Source: Chara braunii
Lineage: Eukaryota > Streptophyta > Charophyceae > Charales > Characeae
Length of the DNA stretch: 21,976 nucleotides
Direction: 5' to 3'
Assembly (NCBI GenBank): GCA_003427395.1
Contig: BFEA01000077.1
Coordinates: 344,972-366,947, forward strand
Shown here: in pieces, positions 9,017-17,722 of the stretch
Position numbering within the stretch: position 1 is the first letter of the stretch
Layout: every line of letters begins with the position of its first letter
The notes under the pieces: generated by a model
The model's input: only the letters and a program-made list of their open reading frames with translations
Database searches by the model: none
What the model was told of the DNA's origin: nothing
Position numbers and translations under genes: made by a program

Positions 9017-9504
9017 GGCGGCTGGTCAAACTCAGAGGGCGGTTATGATCACGGCCACCTCGTCTCCGACCACGGTTGAGTGAGGCCGCGACTTTCATGA
9101 ATTTGTTTAGACTTCAAAAACGTCTAAAAAAAAAAATAAAAAAATATAGGGTTGTAGATCTTTTCGAGATCTAAATTGCGCAATTTTTTATTTTATTTTT
9201 GGACTTCGTCTTTGAATTTCAAAAGTTCAAAAACTAGTTTTCCTTAGGCAAAAGCTGTTTTTTTTCCCAATAAAAAACTATAAGACTTATGTGTTTTTTT
9301 ATTTTAAATTCAGTAAAATTTTCGGATATGACCACAAGGCAAAAGTTGTTCAACATATTTTTGTGCATAACATTTTTTTTTTGAAGAATTTTTTGAATTC
9401 GTTTTTTTTTTTTTTTTTTTTTTTCTCATGACCGCGGACTGAGGCCATGGTCGAGGGGTCGCGGCCTAAGCCGCGCATGACCGCCTCCGGGGGGGATTCT
9501 GGCT
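9017..9504. mobile_element. Small non-autonomous transposon-like element E1 (GACCGCGG-type ends)
   Basis: GC-rich arms at about 9033-9105 and 9425-9492 are inverted relative to each other: GAGGGCGGTTATGATCACGGC against GGAGGCGGTCATG..CGCGGC, and GACCACGGTTGAG.. against GACCATGGCCTCAG. They are built of variants of TGACCGCGG / GGCCGCGAC. TATCACC occurs directly outside both ends (9010-9016, 9505-9511) as a candidate target duplication, 7 bp or 8 with one mismatch. Between the arms is an AT-rich core containing CAAGGCAAAAGTTGTT (from 9334) and TGCATAACATTTTTT (from 9364), shared with 18451-18812. There is no transposase, so mobility would depend on another element. Confidence 0.6.
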
Positions 9505-9518
9505 TATCACCACGATCA

Positions 9519-9791
9519 TCATAATCGTCTCCATGGCATCTGAGTCGAGCTGCGGTTGTAGGGACTCATAGCGGTGCTACACTTAGTTCTCGCCCCAGTG
9601 GGTGGTTGGATGGTTGTTGTGACTGCTTCGGGATCATCTCCTTCGAAGCGCTCATCGTTGCCAGCATATTCCGGATCTTCGGATTGGAGGTTAGAGTATG
9701 TTTCCATGTCACTTTTTATCCCTCCTCGTGGATGGGAGGGACGTGAGGCTAGGCGCGAGGGTAGAGACTTACTTGTTAATCGTCCACTCAT
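9519..9791 (-). CDS. Weak candidate open frame, acidic hydrophilic segment
   Basis: A 90-codon minus-strand frame. Its middle (residues about 29-63) is rich in Asp, Glu, Asn and Tyr, for example NLQSEDPEYAGNDERFEGDD, which looks less random than the neighbouring frames. No family is recognised. The ends (PSRLASRPSHPRGG and PYNRSSTQMPWRRL) look non-coding. If real it would be a partial exon. It stops just before element E1 (9017-9504), which could have interrupted a longer frame. Chance is the more likely explanation. Confidence 0.12.
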   Translation of the reverse strand: MSGRLTSKSLPSRLASRPSHPRGGIKSDMETYSNLQSEDPEYAGNDERFEGDDPEAVTTTIQPPTGARTKCSTAMSPYNRSSTQMPWRRL

Positions 9792-9814
9792 TGTTGGTTA
9801 TGGATAGAGGGAGT

Positions 9815-10130
9815 GGGGAGCAGGTTGCAGAGACTAGAGGCTCACCAGTGGGGCGATGCGCTGTTAACCCCGTTTGGCCTGAGCTGAAGACTTTCTATTG
9901 GCCGAGGTTGTGCTCATCCTGTTGTAGTGAAGGAACGAGGGGGCAACAGTAGGCCCGAAGACTCGCCTGTCTGACCAGAACACGACTCATTGTGGCAGTT
10001 GGCGAATTGCGGGCCTAGGAGCTCACTTGCTGGTTGGTACGCCGCTCACCTCAACAAGAGGAGTAGTAGGAAGCGGGTTGCGGGGACTGGAGGACAGCCT
10101 ACGAGCCGGTACGCCTCTTGTCTAACCAGC
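9815..10130. repeat. Degenerate minisatellite, unit about 55-60 bp
   Basis: Similar segments start near 9815, 9996 and 10068. They read GAGCAGGTTGCAGAGACTAG, GTTGGCGAATTGCGGGCCTA and GAAGCGGGTTGCGGGGACTG, each followed by a G/C-rich part with GGTACGCC or GGCGATGCGC and then GTTAACC, CTCAACA or TCTAACC. A further partial match, CGCCTGTCTGACCAG, lies at 9964. The copies are old and spaced unevenly. Confidence 0.45.
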
Positions 10131-10822
10131 CTATGCAGTAACAGGCCATCCGCGAAAGGCAGACTTGCATGTGGCCAATATACTTTGGACCACGAGCTAC
10201 GAAAAGGACTGAGCATGTTGAAGGGGGGTACTGCTGCGAACTGGAGGGGCAGACAGAAAGTTGCCAGGGGTAGTTTGACTTCAGTTGACCAGGCTGCAGT
10301 GTGTCTTGGCCATCATTGCGGGGCCCTCAGGCGTGTCAAGGCAACAAGGCCCTCTCCTGAGAGCTGAGTCAGTCCCTCTCTTTTATCTCGAGCGTCGGAA
10401 ACCTTTTTTTTCTACCCTTCTTACTCTAAGTCTAGTCCTGTTCTGAAAGGAAGGCGGCATGCGAGATTGTAACCCGTAGAACCGCATCAAGGCTCTGTGG
10501 GGAGTCCACTGACCGATTGCGGGAGCTCTGCCGGAACCTCGGTAAGGTTCTAAAGGCATGAAACTATCAGGTATACCATCTTTCTGTTTGTATGACGCCA
10601 CTATACCCATGTTTGACTATCTCTCCCTAGTTTGACTGTTGTATGCATGCGTTCCGCTATGACTTTTGCTTTTTTTTCATGAATCTAATCATACTGAATG
10701 AAAAGAATGTGTGAGAGTGAAGCTTAAGTTTCTTATTTATTTTGCCTGAAAGAAGATTAAGGGATGAACTGGGGGAAGATGGGAGGAAAACAGTTTGCAT
10801 GCGTTTCACCAGGTCAACCAAG
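10131..10822. other. Unassigned stretch before the hairpin array
   Basis: No repeat, RNA or protein feature was recognised. The last 150 bp become AT-richer and lead into the hairpin array, so the array's parent element may begin somewhere here. Frames of 75-125 codons occur on both strands without domain support. Confidence 0.35.
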
Positions 10823-11583
10823 GACCGGGCATTGTTTCTAAAGCTGAATGGTCCAAGGCTATGATTATTAAACTGTTTTTTTAAAGGTCAGACATTGTTT
10901 CTAAGTTGAATGATTTGGTTGTTGTGTTTATTTATGTGGTTTTGCTTGGCTGATCTTTGAGACCAAGCATTGTTTCTAAGTGAATGGTTTGGTCTGTATG
11001 CTTCTTTTGGGATTTCTGACAGAAGTTCGACTAAGAGATTCAACTTCATGCTTTGAATGATTTGATGATAGGCTGAACATTGTTTCTAAGCTGAATGGTT
11101 CGGCCTCTTGTTTTATTTCTGAGGGAGGATTTCTGACATAAGGTTAAGCATTTTTTCTTAGCAGAATGGTTTAGCCTAAAGCCACGCACATAAGTATTCA
11201 ACTCAGTATAACAGAAAATACCTTATTTATATTTGCATGTGAACTGGCAGTTAAACATTGTTTCTAAGTTGAATAGTCCAACCCTAAGCCATACCACCAA
11301 GAAGAGAAAGAAAGCCACAAAATATAATTGGAAGTAATCTGGGCAAGTTTAGCATTGTTTCTAAGCTGAATGACTCAGTCCTCTTCCCATATTTTCATTT
11401 AGTTTTTAGAACAAAGTCATAAATTATGAAATCTTTGATATTAAACAGTTCAAGGCGACTAGATATTGTTTCTAAGTTGAATGGTCTAGTCATATGCCCA
11501 AAGAAGAGAAAAGTAGTTATGCAATTTGTTCGTGTATATCTTAAGGCATGATAGACATTGTTTCTAAGTTGAATGGTTTGACA
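10823..11583 (+). repeat. Array of nine hairpin units with a constant loop and covarying stems
   Basis: Nine units of 34-36 nt lie at 10823-10858, 10886-10920, 10961-10994, 11071-11105, 11142-11176, 11249-11283, 11346-11380, 11457-11491 and 11549-11583. Between them lie 26-76 bp of unrelated sequence. Each has a 7-nt left arm, CATT, an 11-13-nt loop (consensus GTTTCTAAGYTG), AATG, one unpaired purine (in seven units; units 1 and 6 are degenerate), and a 7-nt right arm complementary to the left arm. The arms differ between units: GACCAAG/TTTGGTC, GGCTGAA/TTCGGCC, GGTTAAG/TTTAGCC, GACTAGA/TCTAGTC, GGTCAGA/TTTGGTT. Counted by hand over units 2-9, 50 of 56 arm positions can pair (38 Watson-Crick, 12 G.U) when read as plus-strand RNA. 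Unit 1 fits poorly in this register. I do not recognise the family. Confidence 0.8.
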
Positions 11584-11769
11584 CCATGTCATATGTAAGT
11601 TGGGTATAAGGGATAAATCATCTGAAGGTTTCACGAAATAATCTATGAGGAGTTGACTTGGGGAGTGGTGAGAGTACTTACCAATGTGATTTGGCCTTGC
11701 ATGTAATTGAGTGAAATCACTATTTAGTATGAGTTTCAGTTTGATAGGTACTTGTTTTAGTTGCTCGCC

Positions 11770-11809
11770 ACGTGCTAGAGCATAGGAATTAGATCAATTC
11801 CTGCATTTT
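11770..11809. repeat. Short palindrome GGAATT-(5)-AATTCC
   Basis: Six-bp arms (about 11786-11802) lie between the hairpin array and the next tandem block. A G-box-like CCACGTG occurs near 11768. Neither can be tied to a gene. Confidence 0.35.
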
Positions 11810-11872
11810 TTTAGCTAAGTTTTTTTACTTATGTCAATTTTTGCATTTTCAGGGATCTTTTGTTATACTTGG

Positions 11873-12472
11873 TCTTGTATAAATTTTGGTAAGTTACTTT
11901 CTTTATGGGAAGCGCTGCCGAATTTTTTACAAAACCAAGTAGTTAGTCAGATTTTGACCTTTCAAAGTCCAGCTTGTCTAAATTTTATATATGGCTTAGT
12001 AAAAATATGGAAAGTCTCATTTTCTAAAGGAAATACTGCCCAAATTTTTACTACTAATTCAGAGAGTTAGACAAAATTTGACCTTGAGGTGTCAAAGTTA
12101 TTAGTAACTTATTACTTTGATCATGAATTTAACTTTGTATAAATTTTAGAAAGCTACTTTCTCTACGGGAAGCGCTGCCGAATTTTTTACAAATTTAAGG
12201 AGTTAGTTAACTTTTGTGTGGATGAAACTTAAGTCTTATGTTTCAGTTAATATCCGACTTAGTACAAATTTGGGAAGTCTACCTTTCTAAAGGAGATGCT
12301 GCACAAATTTTTACTAATTCAGGGGGTTAGATAAAATTTGACTTTCTAGACTTGATAATTATTTTATTATTCATATTTAAGCTAGTATAAACTATGAAAA
12401 AGCATTTTTCCTATAGGAAACGCTGCCGAATTTTTCTTAATCTAGAGGAGACAGATTATATTTTGACAAGTG
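11873..12472 (+). repeat. Five tandem units alternating A-B-A-B-A (about 120-140 bp each)
   Basis: Units start near 11873 (A), 11992 (B), 12131 (A), 12253 (B) and 12381 (A). Type A has TATAAATTTT.., TTTATGGGAAGCGCTGCCG and AATTTTT. Type B has CTTAGTA.AAAT, TTTCTAAAGGA.ATACTGC.C and AAATTTTTACTA, then TTAGA.AAAATTTGAC. All share a pyrimidine-rich part, a GGAARYGCTGCC-like motif and a TTTGAC end. The motif resembles sequence I associate with the LTR or 3' region of plant Ty3/gypsy chromoviruses (Tekay/Del group), but this is from memory. Confidence 0.75.
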
Positions 12473-13754
12473 GCGATACTGACAATCCACTTTGTATGGG
12501 GGTGATTCTGCCAAAGGTCTACCTTTTTTTTGGACACTGGTTTAGGGGTAGACTTAGACTTAGTTGGCAGGTAGCTTTGAGTAAAAATGTGTTATGGAGA
12601 TTTATTCCCCATACACTGATGACTTAGTTTGGTCATTGACATGTCTTATGGTACAGACTTTCTTTGGACGTTTGATTCAGGATTTGGGTCAGATTCAACT
12701 TAATCTCACAAGGATCATTTTTCGTTATCATTGATAACAGGTCAGTTAGCGATTCGTCTGTCTACGACTCAACTCCAGTCCATTCTCGTTACCTTACCTA
12801 AAACGCTTCAGCCCTGGTGGTTTTATTGTTTTATTAAGGTTTTCACTCGGACTTTTATTGAATTGTAATTTAACGAAGGTACCGAGCATTTATTTTGAAA
12901 GGTTGGACAAAGGCTCAGGTTTGCATGGCTAAAGCAAGGGGTATGAGTATAGAGAATGGTTGAAGTTGACCCCGTGCAGTGTGTGGACTTTTGGTTAATT
13001 CAGTGATGTCATTGCAGGTACGTTTTTTGTTCAGACTTGGATTTGACTATTTGCATTACATACATACATATGGCTGAGAGGAGCCTCACTTTGACTGTGA
13101 GAAGTGTTTATTTTTATATAGTCCTTACTTAAATATATATACATAGTTATGCTTGAGTGTTCGCGTGGCCTATAGTGCCCACGCTTAAGGGTTTAATTGA
13201 GGCTGAGATTGAGAGAGGGAAGGAGACTCCCCTCTTTTACCGTTTTCTGCTTCTTAAAGTTTATTGGTCGGACGTTGGTCCTGAGCCTGGATTCGAGGTC
13301 CTTGTTCAGGACATCCCAGGTCCTAGACTCCTCGCGGAAGGGATCACCCCCTGTGCAAAACCTATTTGCCCTGCCCACCGGGACACTCTGCTTAAGGGCC
13401 GAAGGTGCCGTAGGGGCTAAACGGTTATTCCTTCAGCCGTGCAATATTGTGAAGGGCTCGACCTTCACGATACGTCGAGATTGATACTTGAGTGTCATAA
13501 GCGGTACTCAGCTCCACGAGGGACAGCTTGATTATGAGCAGTACATAGTACGCCATCACTGCGACTGTTTGCATATTTATGCATTGCTAGTCGGTATGGG
13601 AAGACTCTGCGTTCGCGTGGTTTTATACTAAGTCTCACGCGCGTCGCCTATCTGATTTCCGCGTCGGAAGGTTATGGGATGGTCACTAAAAGACTAAGAT
13701 TGTGTTGTGTTGTTTTGTTATATGTCGTTCCATGTGTGTATGTTTTACTTTTAT
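12473..13754. other. Unassigned inner part of the putative long LTR or element
   Basis: No open frame with a domain is seen. Frames of 87-95 codons at 13157-13484 overlap each other and look random. ATTGCAGGTACG (near 13013) and the run of collinear repeats on both sides are compatible with a long retrotransposon LTR ending at about 14203. No paired LTR, primer-binding site or coding domain was found in the window. Confidence 0.35.
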
Positions 13755-14203
13755 GTTTTAATTTTTGTGTAACGCGTGGTATGTGGAATGCGTCCTAGTC
13801 GACCGACGACGAGTCGCGCTTGGGACTTCAGCCCCCCAGTGCGTTGGTTCGCGTACGGGTCCGATAGAGACGTAAGACCGCGCGTACCCCCTATGCTACA
13901 ACGAACGAGAAACGCCCTCGGCTGGTCCACCTTTGCGATTGCAATTGATTAACTTTCATACTGTAGACTGGTAGCTCGACGGGGATACGCTCACCGAAGG
14001 GAGGTGACAACATCCGCAGGTGGAGGTAAGTTGTATCTCGAGTTGGCCCTATCCTATCGTAGGGGTCCGCGAGAGGTATGGCTGGCGCACTCGGCCAGAG
14101 CGGTGTGTGGAAGTTCCTTCAAGTTGTAAATCACGAGTAGACCAACTCCTGCGTGACGCGGCCAGGAGGGTTCCGCCCTGCGAAGGACCGATGAGCTCGA
14201 CAT
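13755..14203 (+). mobile_element. Conserved end block of a large repeat element, copy 2 (LTR-like)
   Basis: Collinear with 902-1440 on the opposite strand. Landmarks here are TCCTAGTCGACC (13792), GGTAGCTCGACGGGGATACG (about 13970), GGAGGTGACAAC (about 14000), CCTATCCTATCGTAGGGG (14049), CTGGCGCACTCGGCCAGAGC (14083), ACTCCTGCGTGACG (14145) and GAGCTCGACA (14193). Homology to the other copy stops where block D begins (14206), which sets this boundary. Both copies end in CTC(G/A)ACA, consistent with an LTR ending in CA, but no target duplication was found. Confidence 0.7.
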
Positions 14204-14205
14204 CG

Positions 14206-14650
14206 AGCCCTAGGCAAGATTCACGCTCAGGACATTGGCCGAGGTCCACGCCCAAGAGTTAGGCTAAGACATATTTTATTTGTTTTTTTCCCCGAAAGGC
14301 TCAGCCCCACTCCGAGCTTTGGGCCCAGGATTCAGCATGCCTCTCTGTAATACCGAAGGCCTTGACCATGGGCCAGATTCAGGTCCAAGATACAGGCTCA
14401 TACCCACGCCTAGCCCTAGCTCCAAGATTCAGGCCCATGCTTCTTTTTTTTGTTAACTTTGTGGAAACCTCGATGCCGAGGCCCAAGCCCAAGATTTTGG
14501 CGCAAGGCCCCGTTTTAGGCCCCAATCTTCTTTTTTTTCTTCGGAAATGCACGGACTCAGACCGCTTTGTTTTTCCTCAAGAAAGTGTCTCAATGTTGCT
14601 AGGATAGTTGCAATAACCTCATGCAAGATAGTGTCAAGCATTTACCAAAC
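14206..14650 (+). repeat. Duplicated block D, copy 1
   Basis: Collinear with 15192-15630. Shared landmarks include CCCTAGGCAAGATTCAC, GGCCGAGGTCCACGCCCAAG, CCCCGAAAGG, CCTCTCTGTAATACC, CTCATACCCACGCCTAGC and GAAACCTCGATG. The block is itself made of degenerate short units of the type CAAGATTCAGGCCCA. No protein is encoded. It abuts the end of the LTR-like block at 14203. Confidence 0.85.
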
Positions 14651-14689
14651 TATCGAGCAATTGAATAGCATACACATAGGTCAGAGTGG

Positions 14690-14877
14690 GATGCTAGCGG
14701 TGCCTGCTCATATCAGCACCCCAAGCACGACCTCGGGCAGTTCATTAAAATTGTCCACCAATAGATAGAGCTTACCCGGATAAGCACCCCAAACTGTCCA
14801 CCAATAGATGGAGCCTACCCGGGTATGCAAGCGGTGCCTGCTCCTATCAGCACCCCAAGCACGACCTCGGGTAGTTC

Positions 14878-14912
<35 letters not shown>
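14690..14912 (+). mobile_element. SINE-like family P, copies 2 and 3 (partial copy, then tailed copy)
   Basis: A partial copy (14690-14762) carries GCACGACCTCGGGCAGTTCA and ends at ATTAAAATTG without a long tail. A second copy (about 14787-14912) carries CCACCAATAGATGGAGCC, the same GCACGACCTCGGGTAGTTCA, and an uninterrupted A tail of about 33. The CCAATAGAT.GAGC word occurs twice within 60 bp, so the second copy may have inserted next to, or duplicated from, the first. Confidence 0.75.
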
Positions 14913-14915
<3 letters not shown>

Positions 14916-15178
14916 GGGATAAAGAACAACCATTATGAAGACCGCACGACCAGACAATTATAGGATTGGATAGGGTACATAATGACATAAACACGCAAAC
15001 AATCAAGCACGGACACGTGGATATCCCCGAAACACGACTGATGGCTTAAACCATCAGTACTTCCTAAAGTCGTAACCGTAAACGAGTCAAGATTTTATGA
15101 AATGCACTGGTCATTACAGGAGCGTCCAAATTCGCCAGCCTTGAAAGGCCTGCACACTATTTTTTTCCCGCGGCCTAT
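14913..15178 (+). repeat. Duplicated block M, copy 1
   Basis: Collinear with 16750-17025. Shared words are GTGGGAT, ACAACCATTATGAAGACC, ACGACCAGACAAT, GATGGCTTAAAC, CCAGTACTT or CATCAGTACTT, and CCCGCGGCCTA. A perfect hairpin ACTGATGG-CTTAAA-CCATCAGT lies at 15037-15058. In the other copy one arm has mutated, so the stem is not conserved. The block directly follows the A tail of SINE P in both copies. Confidence 0.85.
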
Positions 15179-15191
15179 AATACACTGGCCC

Positions 15192-15630
15192 GGGCCCTAG
15201 GCAAGATTCACACTCAGGACACTGGCCGAGGTCCACGCCCAAGAGTTAGGCCAAGACCTGTTTTAATTGTCTTTTTCCCCGAAAGGTCCAGGCCCATCCT
15301 TAGCCTTGGGCCCAGATTCAGTCCGCCTCTCTGTAATACCCAAGGCCTTAACCCTGGGTCAGATTCAGGTTTAGGACACGGGCTCATACCCACGCCTAGC
15401 CCTAGGTCCAAGATTCAGGCTCATGCCCTTTTTTTGTCAACTTTTTAGAAACCTCGATGTCGAAGTTCAAACCCAAGATTCAGGCGCAAGACCCTCTTTT
15501 AGGCACTAACCTTCTTTTTTATTTTTCGAAAATGCACAGGCTCAAGCCTCTTTTTTATTTCTAAAAAAATTATCTTAGTTTTGTTAGGATGGTTGCAACA
15601 GCCTTATGGAAACATTGGACAACTACCGAA
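15192..15630 (+). repeat. Duplicated block D, copy 2
   Basis: Same order of landmarks as 14206-14650, with scattered substitutions and different T-run lengths. It directly follows block M copy 1, so the local order is D-P-M-D. Confidence 0.85.
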
Positions 15631-16500
15631 CCTTCCTGGTAGCGATTACACCTCTCACACTTCCGGGTCCCCTACCAAGAACAAAACTTTATCATGGTGA
15701 ATACCGAAGTCTATCAAACCAGGCCTGGCATAGCCCGACCCCTCCCAACCCCTCCTAATCGGGTCGCCTTTAATCCCTTGATCTCCCCTCACCCATCCCC
15801 AATGCAGCACGAGATCCCCTGCCCTTCCTTGATTAAGCCCTTCCCGGCCCGACTTGGAACATTTGCAGGACGAAGAAGGGTGAAAGACAAAAGGAGATTG
15901 AAGCTATGCGGAGAAGAGTCACAAGCAACTGCTCTCGACACTCGAGCCAACCGAGAAGACAGCTATAAACCTTAGTCTTATACGAAAAGGGGGAACACAG
16001 TCGCAAGCAACTACTCTCGACACTCGAGCCAACCGAGAAGACAACTATAAACCTTAGTCTTATACGAAAAGGGGGAACACAGTTGGGGTGTGGACACTGA
16101 TAGTGGGACTCCGCGGATCCGCGAGAGGGGATAAGGTGTAAAAGAACAGATACTCTGTCAGGGGCTGAAGCAAAACATAGGGTATCTGACCGACGGGAAT
16201 GGGCCTCGAAGGCATACAACGACACACAACCAACACAAAACGCACATCACTACATTGGGTTCCTGAGGGTGGAGGTAGGGGAACGAGGGGTGTGCTTGCC
16301 TGCATGTGCTGAGAATTGGTCGAGTGTAGGTTCAATCATAGATAAGGTCACCAGACCCTAAAACTCGGTCAAAAAGGCAACAGGTGACATAAAGGGAGAG
16401 GGGCATTTCATCCCTTAGCCATCAGGACCCGAGAGAGTGATTGGGAGACCTGTGATTAGCATCCCCTACACTATACAGACATGTAGGCAATCAATTTTAA
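15631..16500. other. Unassigned stretch holding a recent tandem duplication
   Basis: Apart from the 82-bp duplication at 15917-16080, no repeat copy, RNA gene or protein domain was seen. A C-rich part lies at 15720-15850. Frames of 90-130 codons exist on both strands but have no support. Confidence 0.4.
15917..16080. repeat. Perfectly phased tandem duplication, period 82 bp
   Basis: Copy 1 is 15917-15998 and copy 2 is 15999-16080. They differ at only about three positions (for example CACAAG/CGCAAG and CTGCTC/CTACTC). The near identity marks a recent event compared with the other tandem repeats here. The period is not a multiple of three, which breaks any protein reading across it. Confidence 0.95.
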
Positions 16501-16610
16501 TTAGTTGTTCTGGTGTAATCCTCTATGTCGATCTGTGAATCTCTGCAGAAACACTTTGTAGCTTACCGTCAGATTTATCAAAGCAACAACTCCAGTAACC
16601 CAAACTATTC

Positions 16611-16749
16611 AGGGATGCTGAACCCGGTTTCCAACAGGTGCTGCACCCCACCAATAGATGGAACCTACTCGGGTATGCTAACGGTGTCTGCTCCTATCAG
16701 CACCCCAAGCACGACCTCGGGCAGTTCATTAAAAAAAAAAAAAAAAAAA
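16611..16749 (+). mobile_element. SINE-like family P, copy 4
   Basis: The most complete copy: GGGATGCTGAACCCGG, TTTCCAACAGGTGCTG, CCACCAATAGATGGAACC, GCTCCTATCAGCACCCCAAG, GACCTCGGGCAGTTCATT, then an A tail of about 19. It is followed by block M copy 2, as at 14913, so the P-M pair was duplicated as one piece. Confidence 0.75.
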
Positions 16750-17025
16750 GTGGGATCAAAAACAACCATTATGAAGACCACACGACCAGACAATCATAGG
16801 AGCAGAGAGAGTACATCATGACATCAGCACATAAACAACCAAGCACCGACACAATGACACATGGATACCCTCGAAGCACGATTGATGGCTTAAACTACCA
16901 GTACTTTCTAAAGTCAAGTTCGTAAACGAGCCAAGATTTTAGGAAATGTATTGGTCACTACAGGAGAGTCTAAATTCATCAGCCTATAAACGTTTGTACA
17001 CTATTTTTCCCGCGGCCTAAAGTTG
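16750..17025 (+). repeat. Duplicated block M, copy 2
   Basis: Collinear with 14913-15178 up to CCCGCGGCCTA. After that point copy 1 leads into block D, whereas this copy leads into a tRNA-like SINE head. Confidence 0.85.
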
Positions 17026-17029
17026 GACC

Positions 17030-17090
17030 AAGTAGTGGTGGTTTAATGATTAAGCAATGAAAACGAAGCCATAAAGCTCAAACCAAAACG
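17030..17090 (+). mobile_element. tRNA-like SINE head (degenerate)
   Basis: TGGTTTAATGATTAAGC (17039-17055) resembles a tRNA D-arm and A box. AGCTCAAACC (17075-17084) resembles a B box, at a spacing of about 36 bp. No cloverleaf closes. It lies exactly at the end of the M homology, so it may have inserted there. Confidence 0.45.
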
Positions 17091-17394
17091 GACATTGTGC
17101 TTGTAGTTGTAGAAACCATGTCAGACACCGACGTGGACCTTACTATAGTTTCATCCGCTGGTCAGACCTGAAATCGTCAAGGATCAAGTTACGACAAAGG
17201 TGACTCCAAATGTGTAGTGAGTGACTAAATATAGAAAGAACAATTGAGTACGAAGAGACCGAGTAAAGAAATCAAATACAGTACTACCTGAAAAAATAAA
17301 AAATAAAAAAACTATGAAAGTCCTAGCAGTTATAAGACTCCGATATCAATTGGACAAATCCAGACCTCTCCTGGTACCGTCGGCCCAGTCAGCC
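17091..17394. other. Unassigned sequence, possibly the body of the preceding SINE
   Basis: No landmark is shared with other parts of the window. It lies between a tRNA-like head and block D copy 3. Confidence 0.3.
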
Positions 17395-17690
17395 AAACCC
17401 AGTGCCCTTTTAACTTCCTAAAAATTTTATGGCCTAGACCTAGACTTTTTTTTTTTTTTTTTTACTTCTTATAAATCTCGAGGCCAAGGCCCAAGCGCAG
17501 ATCGAATTCGGGTGCAAGGCTCAAACCCAGACCCAGGCTCAAACGCATAGTTTGTTTATTTTTTTTTGAAAATTTACACGCTCAGGCCTTGGGCAAGATT
17601 TAGGTCTAGAACACAAGCCGAGACAAATGCCCAAGATTTAGGCCCGAATGTTTTTTGCTTGTTTACTCCCGAAAGGTCCAACCCAACCTT
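17395..17690 (+). repeat. Block D, copy 3, partial and reordered
   Basis: It has AAATCTCGAGGCCAAGGCCC, CAAGGCTCAAACCCAGACCC, AAATTTACACGCTCAGGCC, GGGCAAGATTTAGG, AAGCCGAGACAAATGCCCAA and CCCGAAAGGTCCA. These are parts of block D in a shifted order, as if the unit boundary had moved by unequal exchange. Confidence 0.65.
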
Positions 17691-17722
17691 CAGCCCACAA
17701 TTCAGCCCATAACGCAGTATGA

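Noticed and set aside
10823-11583. Resemblance to a CRISPR array (constant word at intervals)
   Set aside because: Spacing is uneven (64-115 bp), the 'spacers' differ in length, the constant part sits inside a hairpin with covarying arms, and the surrounding DNA is eukaryotic.
10823-11583. Clustered C/D box snoRNAs (CTGA in the loop, a TGATGA near 11062)
   Set aside because: C and D boxes are not present in every unit and the CTGA lies in the loop or inner stem rather than at a terminal stem.
14206-14240. Primer-binding site following the LTR-like end at 14203
   Set aside because: The sequence after the end is block D, with no match to the tRNA-Met-type TGGTATCAGAGC or an obvious alternative.
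15833-16225. 130-codon minus-strand frame with repeated peptide-like text
   Set aside because: It crosses an 82-bp duplication that shifts the frame, so the two copies do not encode the same peptide. No domain is seen.
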